DNA of 64,000 bases from Armigeres subalbatus (GCF_024139115.2 NC_085141.1:221822307-221886306), one strand, 5' to 3'; positions 22,144-33,108 are shown, counted from the stretch's first letter. Program-made: numbers and translations. The notes: a model not told the origin generated them from the letters alone.

Positions 22144-22224
22144 CGAGTCTATCGGCCCTCACAGAAACGATCGTACTTCCTAACAAGCTTTTGGAAACGA
22201 ACCGCACTGTTTAACGATCCAAAC

Positions 22225-22280
22225 CGAACTGCCTTCGCCATATACCGGGAAAATTCGTTCTTATAAAGAAGGTGTTCTGG
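22225..22280 (+). repeat. ~50-bp minisatellite unit, right of the LINE
   Basis: CTTCGCCATATACCGGGAAA followed by TATAAAGAAGGTGTT is a diverged unit of the array seen at 22.96-24.45 kb. Confidence 0.5.
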
Positions 22281-22955
22281 CGACACTGCTTGTACACGAT
22301 CAGCGTTTGGCTAACAAAATATGTTCTTTAATTTTTCGGTGTTGGGTACAGTTGACAGACAGAGGAGGAAGAAAAAGGTGAGCAAAAAGTAAAAGTAAAT
22401 ATAACAGAAATATAAACAAAAGTTAGAAGTTGAAAGTGAAAAATATTTATGGATAAATGAAAAGTTGACGAAGAGGTATAAAGTTGCATAAATCTGGTCA
22501 TACGATCACATCACGCATACCGTAAGTAGATCGGGAACATGAAATAAATGTGAATTGGTATTATGCTTCAATGAACAGCTGAGCAATACGGGTGCAAGAC
22601 AGTACAGTGGTGCTCAATCATTTATGAACAAACCACATAATAGAAGGACGAACATTCGACACTCAGCTTGAAGAGGGAAACATCAGGTAATCATATATTA
22701 CACGCTAAAACTGAATTAGTTAAATTAAGAAATAAAATAATTGACAGAGCGAAACAGGAAGGTGAAGTGAGAAAGGAAGCCTAGGAAAATAAACTTAAAA
22801 TTGTAAGTAAAGCATAAAAAGTAACGGTAAAGATTTGTAAGACAAAAAACTAAATTTGAAATTTTAATTAAACTTTACAGTTTGATCATCCTTTGGGTTG
22901 ATTACCAAAAACGGTTTCATTTCTATCCGACTGTTCGAACAGAAGGTTCTATCAA
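22281..22955. other. No recognisable gene
   Basis: A-rich DNA without recognised elements. It may include part of the LINE's 5' leader. Confidence 0.35.
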
Positions 22956-23004
22956 CTCCTTTCGCCTTATACCGGGCAGACGCATCTATTCAAAGAAGGC
23001 ATTA

Positions 23005-23486
23005 CTAGGGATCCTATATTAAGAGATGTGCGAATACTTTTCCAGACGATTTAGCAACGCTGTTACTTTCGTAAACAAACGCTGCCAGCACTTGCCGCGG
23101 CACAACATGACTTTGCGTATGATGGCACCTCTCGATTTTGTTATCTAACGTCCAACAATGCATTATTACTAAAATAAAAGTGCAATACAAATGAACATAA
23201 TACCATTTATAAACTAGACTGCTTCTACTTGCCATTGTAAAACAAATTATTTATTCCACAAAACTTTTCGTACAATCTTTTCCATTACAATCGCAATAAC
23301 TCTCAATCCGCAACTATAACAATGTTCATTTGGCTCAGATTCTGACATCTCTCAATGCTCGATTGGCTTTTTTTTTGTTTTTTTGTCTTTATTAGCGAGA
23401 CTTTCAGCCCTGGGCTGGCTCGTCTCGAGATGCTCGATTGGCTCAAGATGGCCGCTTTCGCATATCTCTGAATGTAGGATCCCTAG
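23005..23486. mobile_element. 482-bp TIR element, non-autonomous
   Basis: The ends are CTAGGGATCCTATATTAAGA and the complement of TCTGAATGTAGGATCCCTAG. The inverted match runs about 30 bp with three mismatches. GCATT stands immediately or one base outside each end (22,999-23,003 and 23,487-23,491), suggesting a short target duplication from the minisatellite. There is no transposase, and the small minus frame at 23,014-23,235 is unrecognised. It contains a 62-bp retroposon. Confidence 0.7.
23368..23429 (-). mobile_element. 62-bp 5'-truncated retroposon (family R) with TSD
   Basis: On minus: GAGACGAGCCAGCCCAGGGC, TGAAAGTCTCG, then CTAATAAAGAC and an A-rich tail. The 13-bp direct repeat ATGCTCGATTGGC flanks it exactly (23,355-23,367 and 23,430-23,442). 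This is a target-primed insertion of only the last bases of a retroposon RNA, including an AATAAA signal. Confidence 0.75.
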
Positions 23487-23569
23487 GCATTGCCAACTCT
23501 TTTCGCCTTATAGCGAGCAGATTCACCCATTTGAAGAAGGCTTTACTCATCCCTTCGGCTTATGCCTAC

Positions 23570-23675
23570 CCTAGCAGCACATTTCAATCAAATCTGGTTA
23601 CAACAACTTGATTGTGACCAAATTCGGTCATATATAAGTTCCGGAAACTGGTTTGAAACATGTGTGCTACTTGGG
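23570..23675. mobile_element. 106-bp MITE (family M), copy B, TA-flanked
   Basis: CCCTAGCAGCACA at the left and TGTGTGCTACTTGGG at the right are imperfect inverted repeats, with TA directly outside each end, as expected for Tc1/mariner-type targets. It splits one minisatellite unit between CTTATGCC and GAAGACGCG. Confidence 0.8.
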
Positions 23676-23837
23676 TAGAAGACGCGTTCTTTTAAAGAAG
23701 GCATTATCAACTCCTTTCGCCTTATACCGGGCAGATGCATCAATTCAAAGAAGGGGTTACTCCTCCCTTCGCCTTATATCGGGCAGACGCGTTTTTTTAA
23801 AGGCATTAAAAACTCGTTCGCCTTATACCGGGCAGAC

Positions 23838-24259
23838 TAGAGACGGTCGGGTTTTGAAACCCTAAACCCGACGGGTTCGGGTTTGAAATATTAGTACAAT
23901 ATCGGGTTTGGGGTCGGGTACGGGTTATGAGAAAAAAAATCGTGTCCGGATCGGGTACGGGTTTAAGAAATAAAACACTGCATATTATTTTATTCAGTTT
24001 TATCATTGCAAGGCTAGTTCGTTGTTAGGGCTTACATTCTTTTTATTAATATATATTAATATCTATAGTTTGAATTTTCGGGCAAATCCTTAGTGTGGGC
24101 CGAAATAATTAAATTATGTCAGATTTGTGTCGAGTACAGGTACAAAAATTCATTCCGGGTTCGGGTCGGGTCCGGATTTGAAGGAATAATTTACAATAAT
24201 TTACAAATCGGGTTCGGGTCGAGTTCGGGTTTGCAAAATGTGAAACCCGATCATCTCTA
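23838..24259. mobile_element. hAT-like non-autonomous element, 422 bp
   Basis: Terminal inverted repeats TAGAGACGGTCGGGTTT and AAACCCGATCATCTCTA (two mismatches over 17) begin with the TAG/CTA ends common in hAT elements. An exact 8-bp duplication GGGCAGAC flanks it (23,830-23,837 and 24,260-24,267), and the duplicated bases are part of the minisatellite unit. Both subterminal regions are runs of CGGGTTCGGGT and CGGGT-like pentamers. No transposase is encoded. Confidence 0.85.
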
Positions 24260-24516
24260 GGGCAGACGCATCCATTCAAAGTAGGCATTATCTTTTCTCT
24301 TTGCTTTATACCGGGCAGATGCGTTAATTCATAGAAGGGACTACCTCCTTTCTTTTCTCTATACCGAGCAAACGTGTCCATTCCAAGAATGTATTGTTTT
24401 CTCACTTTGCGTTATACCGACTGGATGCGGTCATTCAAGGAAAGCATTACCTTATTTAAATCGCAATCCGAAAGAATTCAGTCCGGATTGTATGTGATTA
24501 AGCAGAAATCGGTAAA

Positions 24517-24710
24517 TAGGGGAAAAGACGGCTTTGGCAGGTTTTGTTCTATTATTGGCAGGGGGGTTTTTGTCGACCAAATTTTATGAAATTTGGCCAC
24601 AATATTCATCGATATGCAAAGAATGTTTAGGCCAAATTTGAGCATAATCGGTCATAAAAAAACCCCTGACAATAATAGAACAAAACCTGACAAAGCCCTC
24701 ATTCCCCCTA
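24517..24710. mobile_element. 194-bp foldback MITE with ~55-bp inverted repeats
   Basis: The left end reads TAGGGGAAAAGACGGCTTTG and the right end is the complement of TAGGGGGAATGAGGGCTTTG. The match continues through CAGGTTTTGTTCTATTATTG with few mismatches to about 55 bp per arm. TA at each tip suggests a TA target. The middle holds CAAATTT-rich text. Confidence 0.8.
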
Positions 24711-24749
24711 TTTCAATGACAATTATTCGAACTGAATTTCACCAAATCG

Positions 24750-24870
24750 CATTCCGCGGAATGGTTTTCGGTGAAAAGGTACATTCCACGAAATGTCTTT
24801 CGGAAAAAAGGTGCATTCCGCGAAATGTGTTTCGGAGATTTGGTACATTCCGCGGAATGTCGTACTGCGA
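24750..24870 (+). repeat. Short repeat of CATTCCGCGGAATG
   Basis: Four imperfect copies about 30-35 bp apart of a partly palindromic CATTCCGCGAAATGTSTTTCG unit. A looser relative (ATTCGGGGAAATGTCAT) lies near 62,070-62,110. Confidence 0.55.
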
Positions 24871-24904
24871 AAAAAAATCCGCGAAGTGTTTTTCGGCGAA
24901 ATAG

Positions 24905-26660
24905 TATACGACCGTGTATTATGGCGTCAAATTGTTGATTCAGACTATTTTGGAAGCGTTGCAGTTATTACGACATTATTAGCTCTATTAGCTACGCTAA
25001 TCGGACGTCATTGATTGCTTATATAATCAATTCCATCTTGTTGTTCAATTTGTCCTCGTATTACCGTACATTGTATTCGTTATTGTATTCGATGTTGTAA
25101 ATGTAACAGGCGAATATGGAAAATATTTTAAACGATATGCAGATATATGATTCACATAGATGCTATCAGATGCATGCTGAAGTGTAAATATGTGTTGTGC
25201 GACAATCGAAATTTTATCGAGCAGCTTTTTCTACACTCTGCACTGCTGGCACCATGTATAACATTATTATGGGGACGAAACTTTAACTTTGTGGGACTAT
25301 GCATTTTTTATTTCTCTCAAGAGCTTTAAGATAGCAATAAAATAGTTATCGCTTTCGAGGGTTATAATTCATGGATTGTGCAAGCTATTTAAGGTTTTTT
25401 TTTCAGTTTTTACCTTCTTTCATGTGAGAAATGCCATTACAGAGATATAATGTTAATAATCAACTATCTATTAATCTATGTTGGAAATAGATAATCGTCA
25501 TCTGGTTACAATAGATAACTTAAGAGGTAATCTTTTTATTCAACTGTTCGGAGAGCCCTACTGAAATTGCTATTCAAAACAGGCTCAATTTGTCTTGTGG
25601 GTTCCAATACTTGTTGCTTCTCCCGCGAGTCATAGGCTATAGTAGATTAAGTGGAATTTTAGCCTTCCAGTGAAACTTTGTCAAGCGAAAGACGCAACAG
25701 CACCCAAAAGATCGAACGGAAAAAGAAACATTGGTAATATCAGCAGGTCGGTCCCTAATTAAGATGCAGGTCGGCAAACATTTCGAGAAACGGTGCTCTG
25801 GCGCTCCCACAATAAATCGTTCTTTTCCCATCAGTGCCATTCATTACTTCATGGCAAGCATTTGATCCACAAATTCTAGCTGTGAGGAATTCAACACACA
25901 ACGTGCTAGGTGGGAGAATTGGACATTCGGCACAAGCAATTTTACGATTAATTTCAGTTTCAACCATCGTTAATTCTTGAGTAAGCACGCGGGACTTCTT
26001 AACCGAAGTCATTTAAAATCTTTCGTATTGCTTTACACTATATTTTGCATCAACCATTCTTACATTTGAAAATCAAGTGCAAAACATTGAATTTTTTTTT
26101 TAATTTGAAATATTAGGAATTTAAAATAATAAAAAAAAACTTTTTTCAAATAAATTATGCGAGAGCAAATCAAGTGTTAATTACCTAGTTAAAATCAAAA
26201 ATAACCAATAATTTAGAATCCAAGTTGCATAACTTCTGTACCTTTTTCCCTTTCTCGGCAGATTAGTTACTCACGTTCATCAGCAGAACAGTTGGTAACG
26301 GATTTAATAAAACCACATTGAATATTAATATCTATAGAAAATGGTGTGCCTAGAGTAAAGATCCCTCCTTTACGCACTTACATACTGTTTAGTGGGTGGC
26401 ATATCAACGAAGATAGAGAAAATAATACAAAGCGCTTCTCTTCAGTTCCACGCATAGTTTGTCTGTTTATGGGGTAACTGGTTACGGGCACCCTTTTGTT
26501 GTTGGCTACAGCTTTGCCCCTATAATGCTGACAACGGGCTGTTATTAATATGAAAGCATTTACCCTATATCTATTTCAATGTGTAGCAGTTATAAATATT
26601 TTCTCCAGTGACTATGATGGGACTGCTACATCCGATGAAATGGTATATTTATTAGTTATG
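24905..26660. other. No recognisable gene
   Basis: AT-rich DNA. A cysteine-containing minus frame at 25,755-26,012 (85 codons) was examined and matches no family I know. Nothing else stands out. Confidence 0.35.
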
Positions 26661-26668
26661 ACATATAA

Positions 26669-26823
26669 GGGGCTGTCCATATACCACGTGGACAGGTTTT
26701 GGTCAGTTTCAAATACCCCCTCCCCCGCGTGGACACTTGTTCATATCAATTTTGAAAAATTTGTATGGACATTTGCCATACCCCCTTTCCCCAAAAATTG
26801 TCCACGTGGTATATGGATCGCCC
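26669..26823. mobile_element. CCACGTGG MITE, 155 bp (family E, divergent)
   Basis: GGGGCTGTCCATATACCACG at the left and CGTGGTATATGGATCGCCC at the right form a ~25-bp inverted repeat with about three mismatches. Each arm holds CCACGTGG. The centre is C-rich (TACCCCCTCCCCC and ACCCCCTTTCCCC). The open frame at 26,550-26,948 runs through it and is not a gene. Confidence 0.8.
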
Positions 26824-26829
26824 ATAATA

Positions 26830-29800
26830 GAAAAATCTCTGATTTATTGCCGCTTACTTACAACGATATATCGGAAAGATTTCAGAACGTCATAACAGCT
26901 ATTGTGCAGAATCGTATTGATTCAAGCTCAATTGAAATGGTGCTATAGCATAAAAAAGTTTCAAACAAAAGTTTTCAACATCTCAGTTGCATCATTATTA
27001 TTTCACGGTCGATTGAAAGATATGTCATGTTCCAGTTTGGTACGCTATTGCGATAGGAACTATGATAAAGGGAAAAAAATCTGGAAATAGATGTCCCACT
27101 CCGATTTACTCTCAGAAGATCTATGAATGCATGACAGTTATCAATGGTTTCATTTCTGGTGTTGTACTAACTCGAACGGAACCACACCACTTGGGAAAAT
27201 CAATCTACCATTTAGGGATTAGCCAACAAAACGATTGTGATTTAGTGTGGGGTGTAGATGTCCTTATCGAATAGAATGGAAAGATGTTGATATTTCGCTA
27301 GAAACAACAATGGGCGGTAGATTCGATAACTTCTGTTTCCATCTGACATCAAATCTGGCTCCAGATACGATAGAAGTAAATTGAATGAAATAGAAACGGA
27401 CCGGGATGTTGGGAATCCGTCATGGAAGATTTTCGCAATTTGCTCTATTTTTGCACTGGAAGAGAAATGAGAAAATTTCGGCAAACATATTCTGTGGAAG
27501 AATTACTAAATAGAAGAAAGGTTTTTATAAAAGGCTCAGACCATTCAGCCAGACCTCCTGGGAACAACGGCTCTCATAGAAATATTTCATTTCTTATGAA
27601 GAGTTATTGATGTGGATCTTTTTGCTGGAAGCGGTACTGGGAAAAATCCATCTGTCTTGCCTGATTGTAGTTCTTCAGATAACGAACAATGAACTCCAAA
27701 TGAAAGATAACTTCGTTATGGCACATTGGAAAGCTGATTATGATGAGCACAGCCCAGGGGCGCTGTAAAAAAACTTATATTGTTACCTGCCCACCAGTTC
27801 TCTGTCATAAAATCGATAAACTCCATTAAATTGTTTGCGCGAAAATTCCTCTATTATATGCCACGCCGACGAATCAAGTAAGAAACGGGTGTTTGTGTTC
27901 TCGTCGCCACCGCCATAGGTCACTACTGTGCTCGCGTTTGAACAGAGCTCGCACTGGAAAAGCAAACAAAAATCGTCGCTCGTACCTAATAGCAGGACGC
28001 CAGGATAAGCGAACGACTTTCTGGCTTGCTAATATTTGATATTCGCGAATCGGGAAATATGTTTGATGCCTGTTAAAATGCACTTTTATAAAGCAAAAAT
28101 TTTCTGCCATAAGCTCTTCGGTGCAGAATAAACAGCCCTTCTCATATTTTTGTGTTGTATAAATCATATGAACTACGGACCCTTATGACGTTATCGATTT
28201 TCTGAGTTTTTCAACACTTATCATAAAAGTAAAATATATTCCCTCATAATTTTTTTGAACAAAAAATATTTTTTCTATGGAACAATTGTACTTTGTTGTG
28301 AGAGGTGTGCATTTCAGTTTGTATCTCGCGCTTTATTGGTATTACTTCCACGAATTGTCGCTTTATTGATATTAGTTCAACGCCAGGTGCCGTTTCCCTT
28401 CGATGTCAGCCGGCAGAAGATCAAATTTGTCACGCTTTCGAGGAGACGTCATTGATAAGGGCTTGGTGAGTATACCAAACTTCGGACATCCTGACAGTAA
28501 AGCAGGGCTTCTTATCTTAGCAAGGTGTTTTTATTGTTGTGTACCCATTCAAGTCTTTAATGCAATATTTGTATGAGAAGCCTCTATTTTTGTACATGTA
28601 TTTAGATATTTTACAAAATTGTGGAAATTGTTGGCAGAGTATATCCAGGTTTCAGCGTGGACTCCTGTCCACCGGCGAAACAGAAGAAAATATGATTTGA
28701 TGCAATAAGCAACGACCTATGCGGAAACCAATAATCCACTCATACTGAATTTCCGGTTTTATTATCGAACTGTGCAAGATTGAAAACATGCCTTACGATT
28801 GTTTGTACATCGTTTGGGGACACATAAAACGTCTCGTTCATTAGCATTATCGGAATGAAACATTCGGCAGTTAGGAATCGATTTGAAAGATGAGCACCAT
28901 GGTGACTAAGTTCCTGCTCTACCAATTATCCAATTGAACTCAATTATTGACAGGAAAAGCAGATGCATGGAAAATGATTTCTATGTTCTTCTACGAAATC
29001 CCCTCCAGACAAACGAAAGAAAACATTCAAACCAGTACATTGCGGATCAGACATTCGCACAATTTGAATCTGGAATAGGTAAAAAGCATAAACACATCAA
29101 TTGATATTTTCTTTCTTTATTGATGAACCATTGCGTAGGTTGTTGAAAATAAATCGTTTTTGTAGTTATTTGATACTTTGCTGAATAGAATGTCTTTTGA
29201 CATTTCCATTTTTGTTTTTATGCACCTTTCAACAAAGTATCGAAAGATCTCCCCATGAGCTTTTTCCATTCCGCAACAGTCAATAATCAATGCTTTTGAT
29301 ACATCACGGAGTAGTCTTAGACATTTAATCAAGTAAGGGATAACACAGTTCCATTCAATTAGAGGTTATTAAGGCCCAAGTCAGTGGCGCATCCGTGGCG
29401 CGCCTGTCCGAATTAAATAATTATTTAAACATATTTGAACAAGTTTATCGTGATTCCAAACACACTTGTCGATTCAAAATTAAATGTTTATCATTTTCTG
29501 TAAAGGAATCATATGGAAAAAACTTATAGTTTTTGCTAAAATGACTTTTTACTGAGAAAAGAGCTCTAAAAGTAGAACACATGGATCTCTTATACATGAT
29601 CTAGAGATCATTCAGGGCTATGTCTTGAAAATCGAAGCACATCCATCGATAGCTATTTTCCAAACGAACAATTTGGTGAAATAAACTTTCCAAATTATTC
29701 AGGCAAACTTCAGAAAATGACTTTTTCAGTAAATCTAAAATAATCTCATTTTGATCATAAAAGTAGCCATCTTCGTATTGAGCAATGGTATAAGAACATC

Positions 29801-29915
29801 CTGACCTGATAATGCACTATTTTCGGTGGTATCCAACATAGAAGCTCTGACATATATGATGTTGTTATACATTCGAAATATATTTGAATCGAAATATATT
29901 TAAGATTCATGACAT
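26830..29915. other. Unassigned DNA, possibly with decayed coding remnants
   Basis: No recognised gene or element. From about 26,960 to 27,620 several plus-strand frames in different phases have protein-like composition, for example KGSDHSARPPGNNGS, and could be remnants of one decayed gene. I cannot name a family. Small minus frames at 27,874-28,167, 28,740-28,925 and 29,117-29,332 are unrecognised. Confidence 0.3.
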
Positions 29916-29918
29916 TTT

Positions 29919-30050
29919 TGCTTTTCTCGTACACTAAGGTTATGTTCACTCCAAAGAAGTTGTTTTTATAAAAGGCACGCAAACCCGTGTTATATATTAT
30001 TCGACTCTGCTTGAAGAATTGAGGTGATGTCTGTGCGTGTGTGTATGGAT
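29919..30050 (-). mobile_element. TIR element family T1, partial copy
   Basis: TGCTTTTCTCGTACACTAAG is the family end and GAATTGAGGTGATGTCTGTG its conserved inner segment, in reverse orientation to 3443-3725. The rest is missing where the 24-bp satellite begins. Confidence 0.5.
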
Positions 30051-30056
30051 GTGCGG

Positions 30057-31496
30057 AAGTTTCTTCGGGAATTCCTTCGGAAGTTCTTTCGGGAATTCCT
30101 TCGGAAGTTCCTTCGGGAATTCCTTCGAAAGTACCTTTGGGAATTCCTCTCCGAAAGTTCCTTTGGGAATTACTCCGGTAGTTTCTTGGGAATTCCTTCG
30201 GAAAATTCTTTGGGAATTCCTCCAGAAGTTCATTTGGGAATTCTTCTCCGGAAGTTCCTTTGGGAATTCCTCTCCGAAAGTTTCTTTGGGAATTCCTTCA
30301 GAAGTTCCTTTGAAAATTCCTCCGGGAAATTTCTTTGGAAATTCCTCTGGAAGTTCCTTTGGGAATACCTCCGGAAGTTCCTTTGGGAATTCCTTCGAAA
30401 GTGCCTTTGGGAATTCCTCCGGAAGTTCCTCTGGGAATTGCTTTGAAAGTTCCTTGGGAATTCCTTCGGAAAATCATTTGGAAATTACTCCGGAAGTTCA
30501 TTTGGGAATTCCTCACCGGAAGTTCCTTTGGGAATTCTTCTCCGAAAGTTTCTTTGGGAATTCCTTCAGAAGTTGCTTTGGGAATTCCTCCGGAAATTTC
30601 TTTGGGAATTCCTCCGGAAGTTCCTTTGGGAATTCCTCCGGAAGTTCCTTTGGGAATTCCTCCGGAAGTTCCTTTGGGAATTACTCCAGAAGTTTCTTGG
30701 AAATTCCTTCGGAAAATCCTTTGGGAATTCCTCCGGAAGTTCATTTGGGAATTCCTCTCCGAAAGTTCATTTGGGAATTCCTCTCCGGAAGTTCCTTTGG
30801 GAATTCCCCTCCGGAAGTTCCTTTGGGAATTCCTTCAGAAGTTCCTTTGGGAGTTCCTCTCCGGAAGTTCCTTTGGGAATTCCTCTCCGGAAGTTCCTCT
30901 CCGGAAGTTCCTTTGGGAATTCCTCTCCGGAAGTTCCTTTGGGAATTCCTCTCCGGAAGTTCCTTTGGGAATTCCTCTCCGGAAGTTCCTTTGGGAATTC
31001 CTCTCCGGAAGTTCCTTTGGGAATTCCTCTCCGGAAGTTCCTTTGAGAATTCTTCTCCGGAAACTTCCTATGGGAATTCCTTTCCGGAAGTTCCTATGGG
31101 AATTCCTCCGGAAGTTCCTCCAGGAATTCCTCCGGAAGTTCCTCCAGGAATTCCTCCGGAAGTTCCTCCAGGAATTCCTCCGGAAGTTCCTCCAGGAATT
31201 CCTCCGGAAGTTCCTCCAGGAATTCCTTCGGAAGTTCCTCCAGGAATTCCTTCGGAAGTTCCTCCAGGAATTCCTCCGGAAGTTCCTCCAGGAATTCCTC
31301 CGGAAGCTCCTCCAGGAATTCCTCCGGAAGTTCCTCCAGGAATTCCTTCGGAAGTTCCTCCAGGAATTCCTTCGGAAGTTCCTCCAGGAATTCCTTCGGA
31401 AGTTCCTCCAGGAATTCCTTCGGAAGTTCCTCCAGGAATTCCTTCGGAAGTTCCTCCAGGAATTCCTTCGGAAGTTCCTCCAGGAATTCCTTCTAA
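30057..31496 (+). repeat. 24-bp GGAATTCC satellite array, outer block
   Basis: From 31,090 to 31,495 the unit GGAATTCCTCCGGAAGTTCC plus TCCA repeats almost perfectly at 24 bp. From 30,057 to 31,090 units of 24-27 bp vary (TTTGGGAATTCCTCTCCGGA). Frames of up to 488 codons on both strands exist because 24 and 27 are multiples of three and the unit lacks stops. Their products are GIPPEVPP-like, FLRKFLQE-like or RNSWRNFR-like repeats. These are not genes. Confidence 0.9.
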
Positions 31497-31973
31497 CTTC
31501 TGACTTAATCATTATTTTGAAAAGCACATTTTGTATTTTGAGGGAAGCAGCATAAAACAGAATGTTACGGGGTTGCTCGACCAGCTTCAGACTTAGGACC
31601 GCTCCTTTTCCATAGAGATGAGGATTGAGGTTCTCTGTCTCCGCAATTTGTGCCCTACTAGTCATCACTAGGTTCAATTTCCATGCCCTGGTGCGACTCA
31701 GACGCATCTTCATCACTCACTGCTGTTCTTCACCCTCTGCTTGACCATTTTCGTCGCTTTTCTCGCTTTACCGTGCGGTCACTAATTAGTCCTGTTCAAT
31801 GAGCAGCTCGAAGCAGCTAGAAGTTGTTCCCATCCTGCTCGTTCTTTTTTGTCAACAAATGGGCATGAGCAGGACAGGGAGAAACTTCGAGGTACTTCAA
31901 GCTCTCATTGGACAGCACTATTAACTAATAGCGAATATATTATATTAAATATAGTATATTTGCTAATAGACAG
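31497..31973 (-). repeat. F1 left arm, outer part
   Basis: Inverted copy of 49,871-50,347, nearly identical over ~475 bp. It ends in ACAG, the target duplicated by the retrotransposon. Confidence 0.85.
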
Positions 31974-33102
31974 TGTTAACTTCCTCTCTTCCACTAGGCT
32001 AGCTAGAGCTTGAGGGTCTTACTCGCAGGGTCGGCTCTTTCAGCTTATCAAGGGTTCAACAACAAAAGTCACTATTTTTGATTGAGCTTAATAATGAATT
32101 TATTAATATTACTCACAAGGGGGGTATGTGTGTGTGTGGGTTTCGGTTCGTTGGCCGGCCGGCGTGAACTGCTGGTGTCAGGGGTAGCGATAGTTCGTCG
32201 TACAGCGGGTGAACGGGACATTAGCCGCTGTCTTTCGGTGGGCTAAACTTCTCGCTAGACAGGTTATCCAGAGCTATCAAAGCTAACGGGTGACTCTAGG
32301 GCGGACTGCCCTATCCTATGGCTTCTGGGTGACCAGATAAGGTCCGAACGTTCCGTATTCGGTGAAGGACGATTCTTCGAGGCATCCACCAGACCTAGCT
32401 TGAGCGATTCGGTTTCCGTAGCAATCGCTGGGTCAGTTGGGGTGTTGGGTTCAACTACCAGGCTCTTAAACTGAGCACTTTTGGGTCCTGATTGCACACG
32501 TGGAGATCGGATTGAGGTTAGTTTTAGGTACAGGCTATGGGATTTGGGGCTTGTCTCTCCAGATACTCGAGAAACCTGATTATAGCATACCTGATTCGTT
32601 AAAAAACAGTAAGTACCACGAATTAACGATCACTTTGGCACTCTTAGGGACCTAATAGGTCAAATTAGACTTTCCAATACGAATCTCGTCTTTAACGTCT
32701 GTACTCTTCGGTGTTCTCGGTAGGAAAGAGATCAAATCCTCTCTAGTCTCCGTTTACCTATTGCCTATCCATTCTTGCCCTGTAGCTTTTACTATCCCTT
32801 TTTGGCGATAATTGCTCAACTCGTGACAACTTTTCGGCTGATACCCATGCAGCAGTTTTATGTGTGTTTTGTGTTCGAAAGAGTTTTACAAATTTTGTTT
32901 TTATTTTATTTTAGCTCTTCGTTTTTGAATATTTTATTATCTTTTATTTACTCGTGTGCATGCTAATATTTTAATTCTTAGGCTTTAGATTACATACATA
33001 TATATTTAACATTGCTATACATAATAATTAAGTTTCATAATATAGTTAATGTTACTTTCTAATCGGCAGTCTACTTAGGGACATTTTGTGTGAACGGTAA
33101 CA
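31974..33102 (-). repeat. 3' LTR
   Basis: 1,129 bp. On minus it starts TGTTACCG and ends GAAGTTAACA. A 77-codon minus frame at 32,264-32,497 is present identically in both LTRs. Confidence 0.9.
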
Positions 33103-33108
33103 CTACCA

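Larger units (their letters stand above)
18350..22370 (-). mobile_element. Two-ORF non-LTR retrotransposon, degraded
   Basis: Order on minus: 5' leader (about 22,370-22,144), ORF1 (22,143-20,938), ORF2 endonuclease (20,919-20,095), ORF2 reverse transcriptase (to 18,578) and a short 3' region. ORF2 is broken at least twice. Clade is unsettled: the RT and endonuclease read as L1- or Tx1-like to me, but I could not align them. Both ends are approximate. Neither a clean poly(A) tail nor a target duplication was found. Confidence 0.75.
22960..24450 (+). repeat. ~50-bp minisatellite array, interrupted
   Basis: Units read CTTTCGCCTTATACCGGGCA, GACGCATCCATTCAAAGAAG, GCATTACCTC. Array pieces occupy about 22,960-23,004, 23,487-23,569, 23,676-23,836 and 24,260-24,450. 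Between them are three insertions described separately. The unit is homologous to the ~51-bp repeat at 1.78-2.94 kb: both carry CCGGGCA, a GC pair, and AAAGAAGG followed by AT. Confidence 0.85.

Noticed and set aside
30037..31503. Open frames of 406-488 codons on plus and 293 codons on minus
   Set aside because: They arise from a stop-free satellite unit whose period (24 or 27 bp) is a multiple of three. All products are simple peptide repeats and several phases are open at once.
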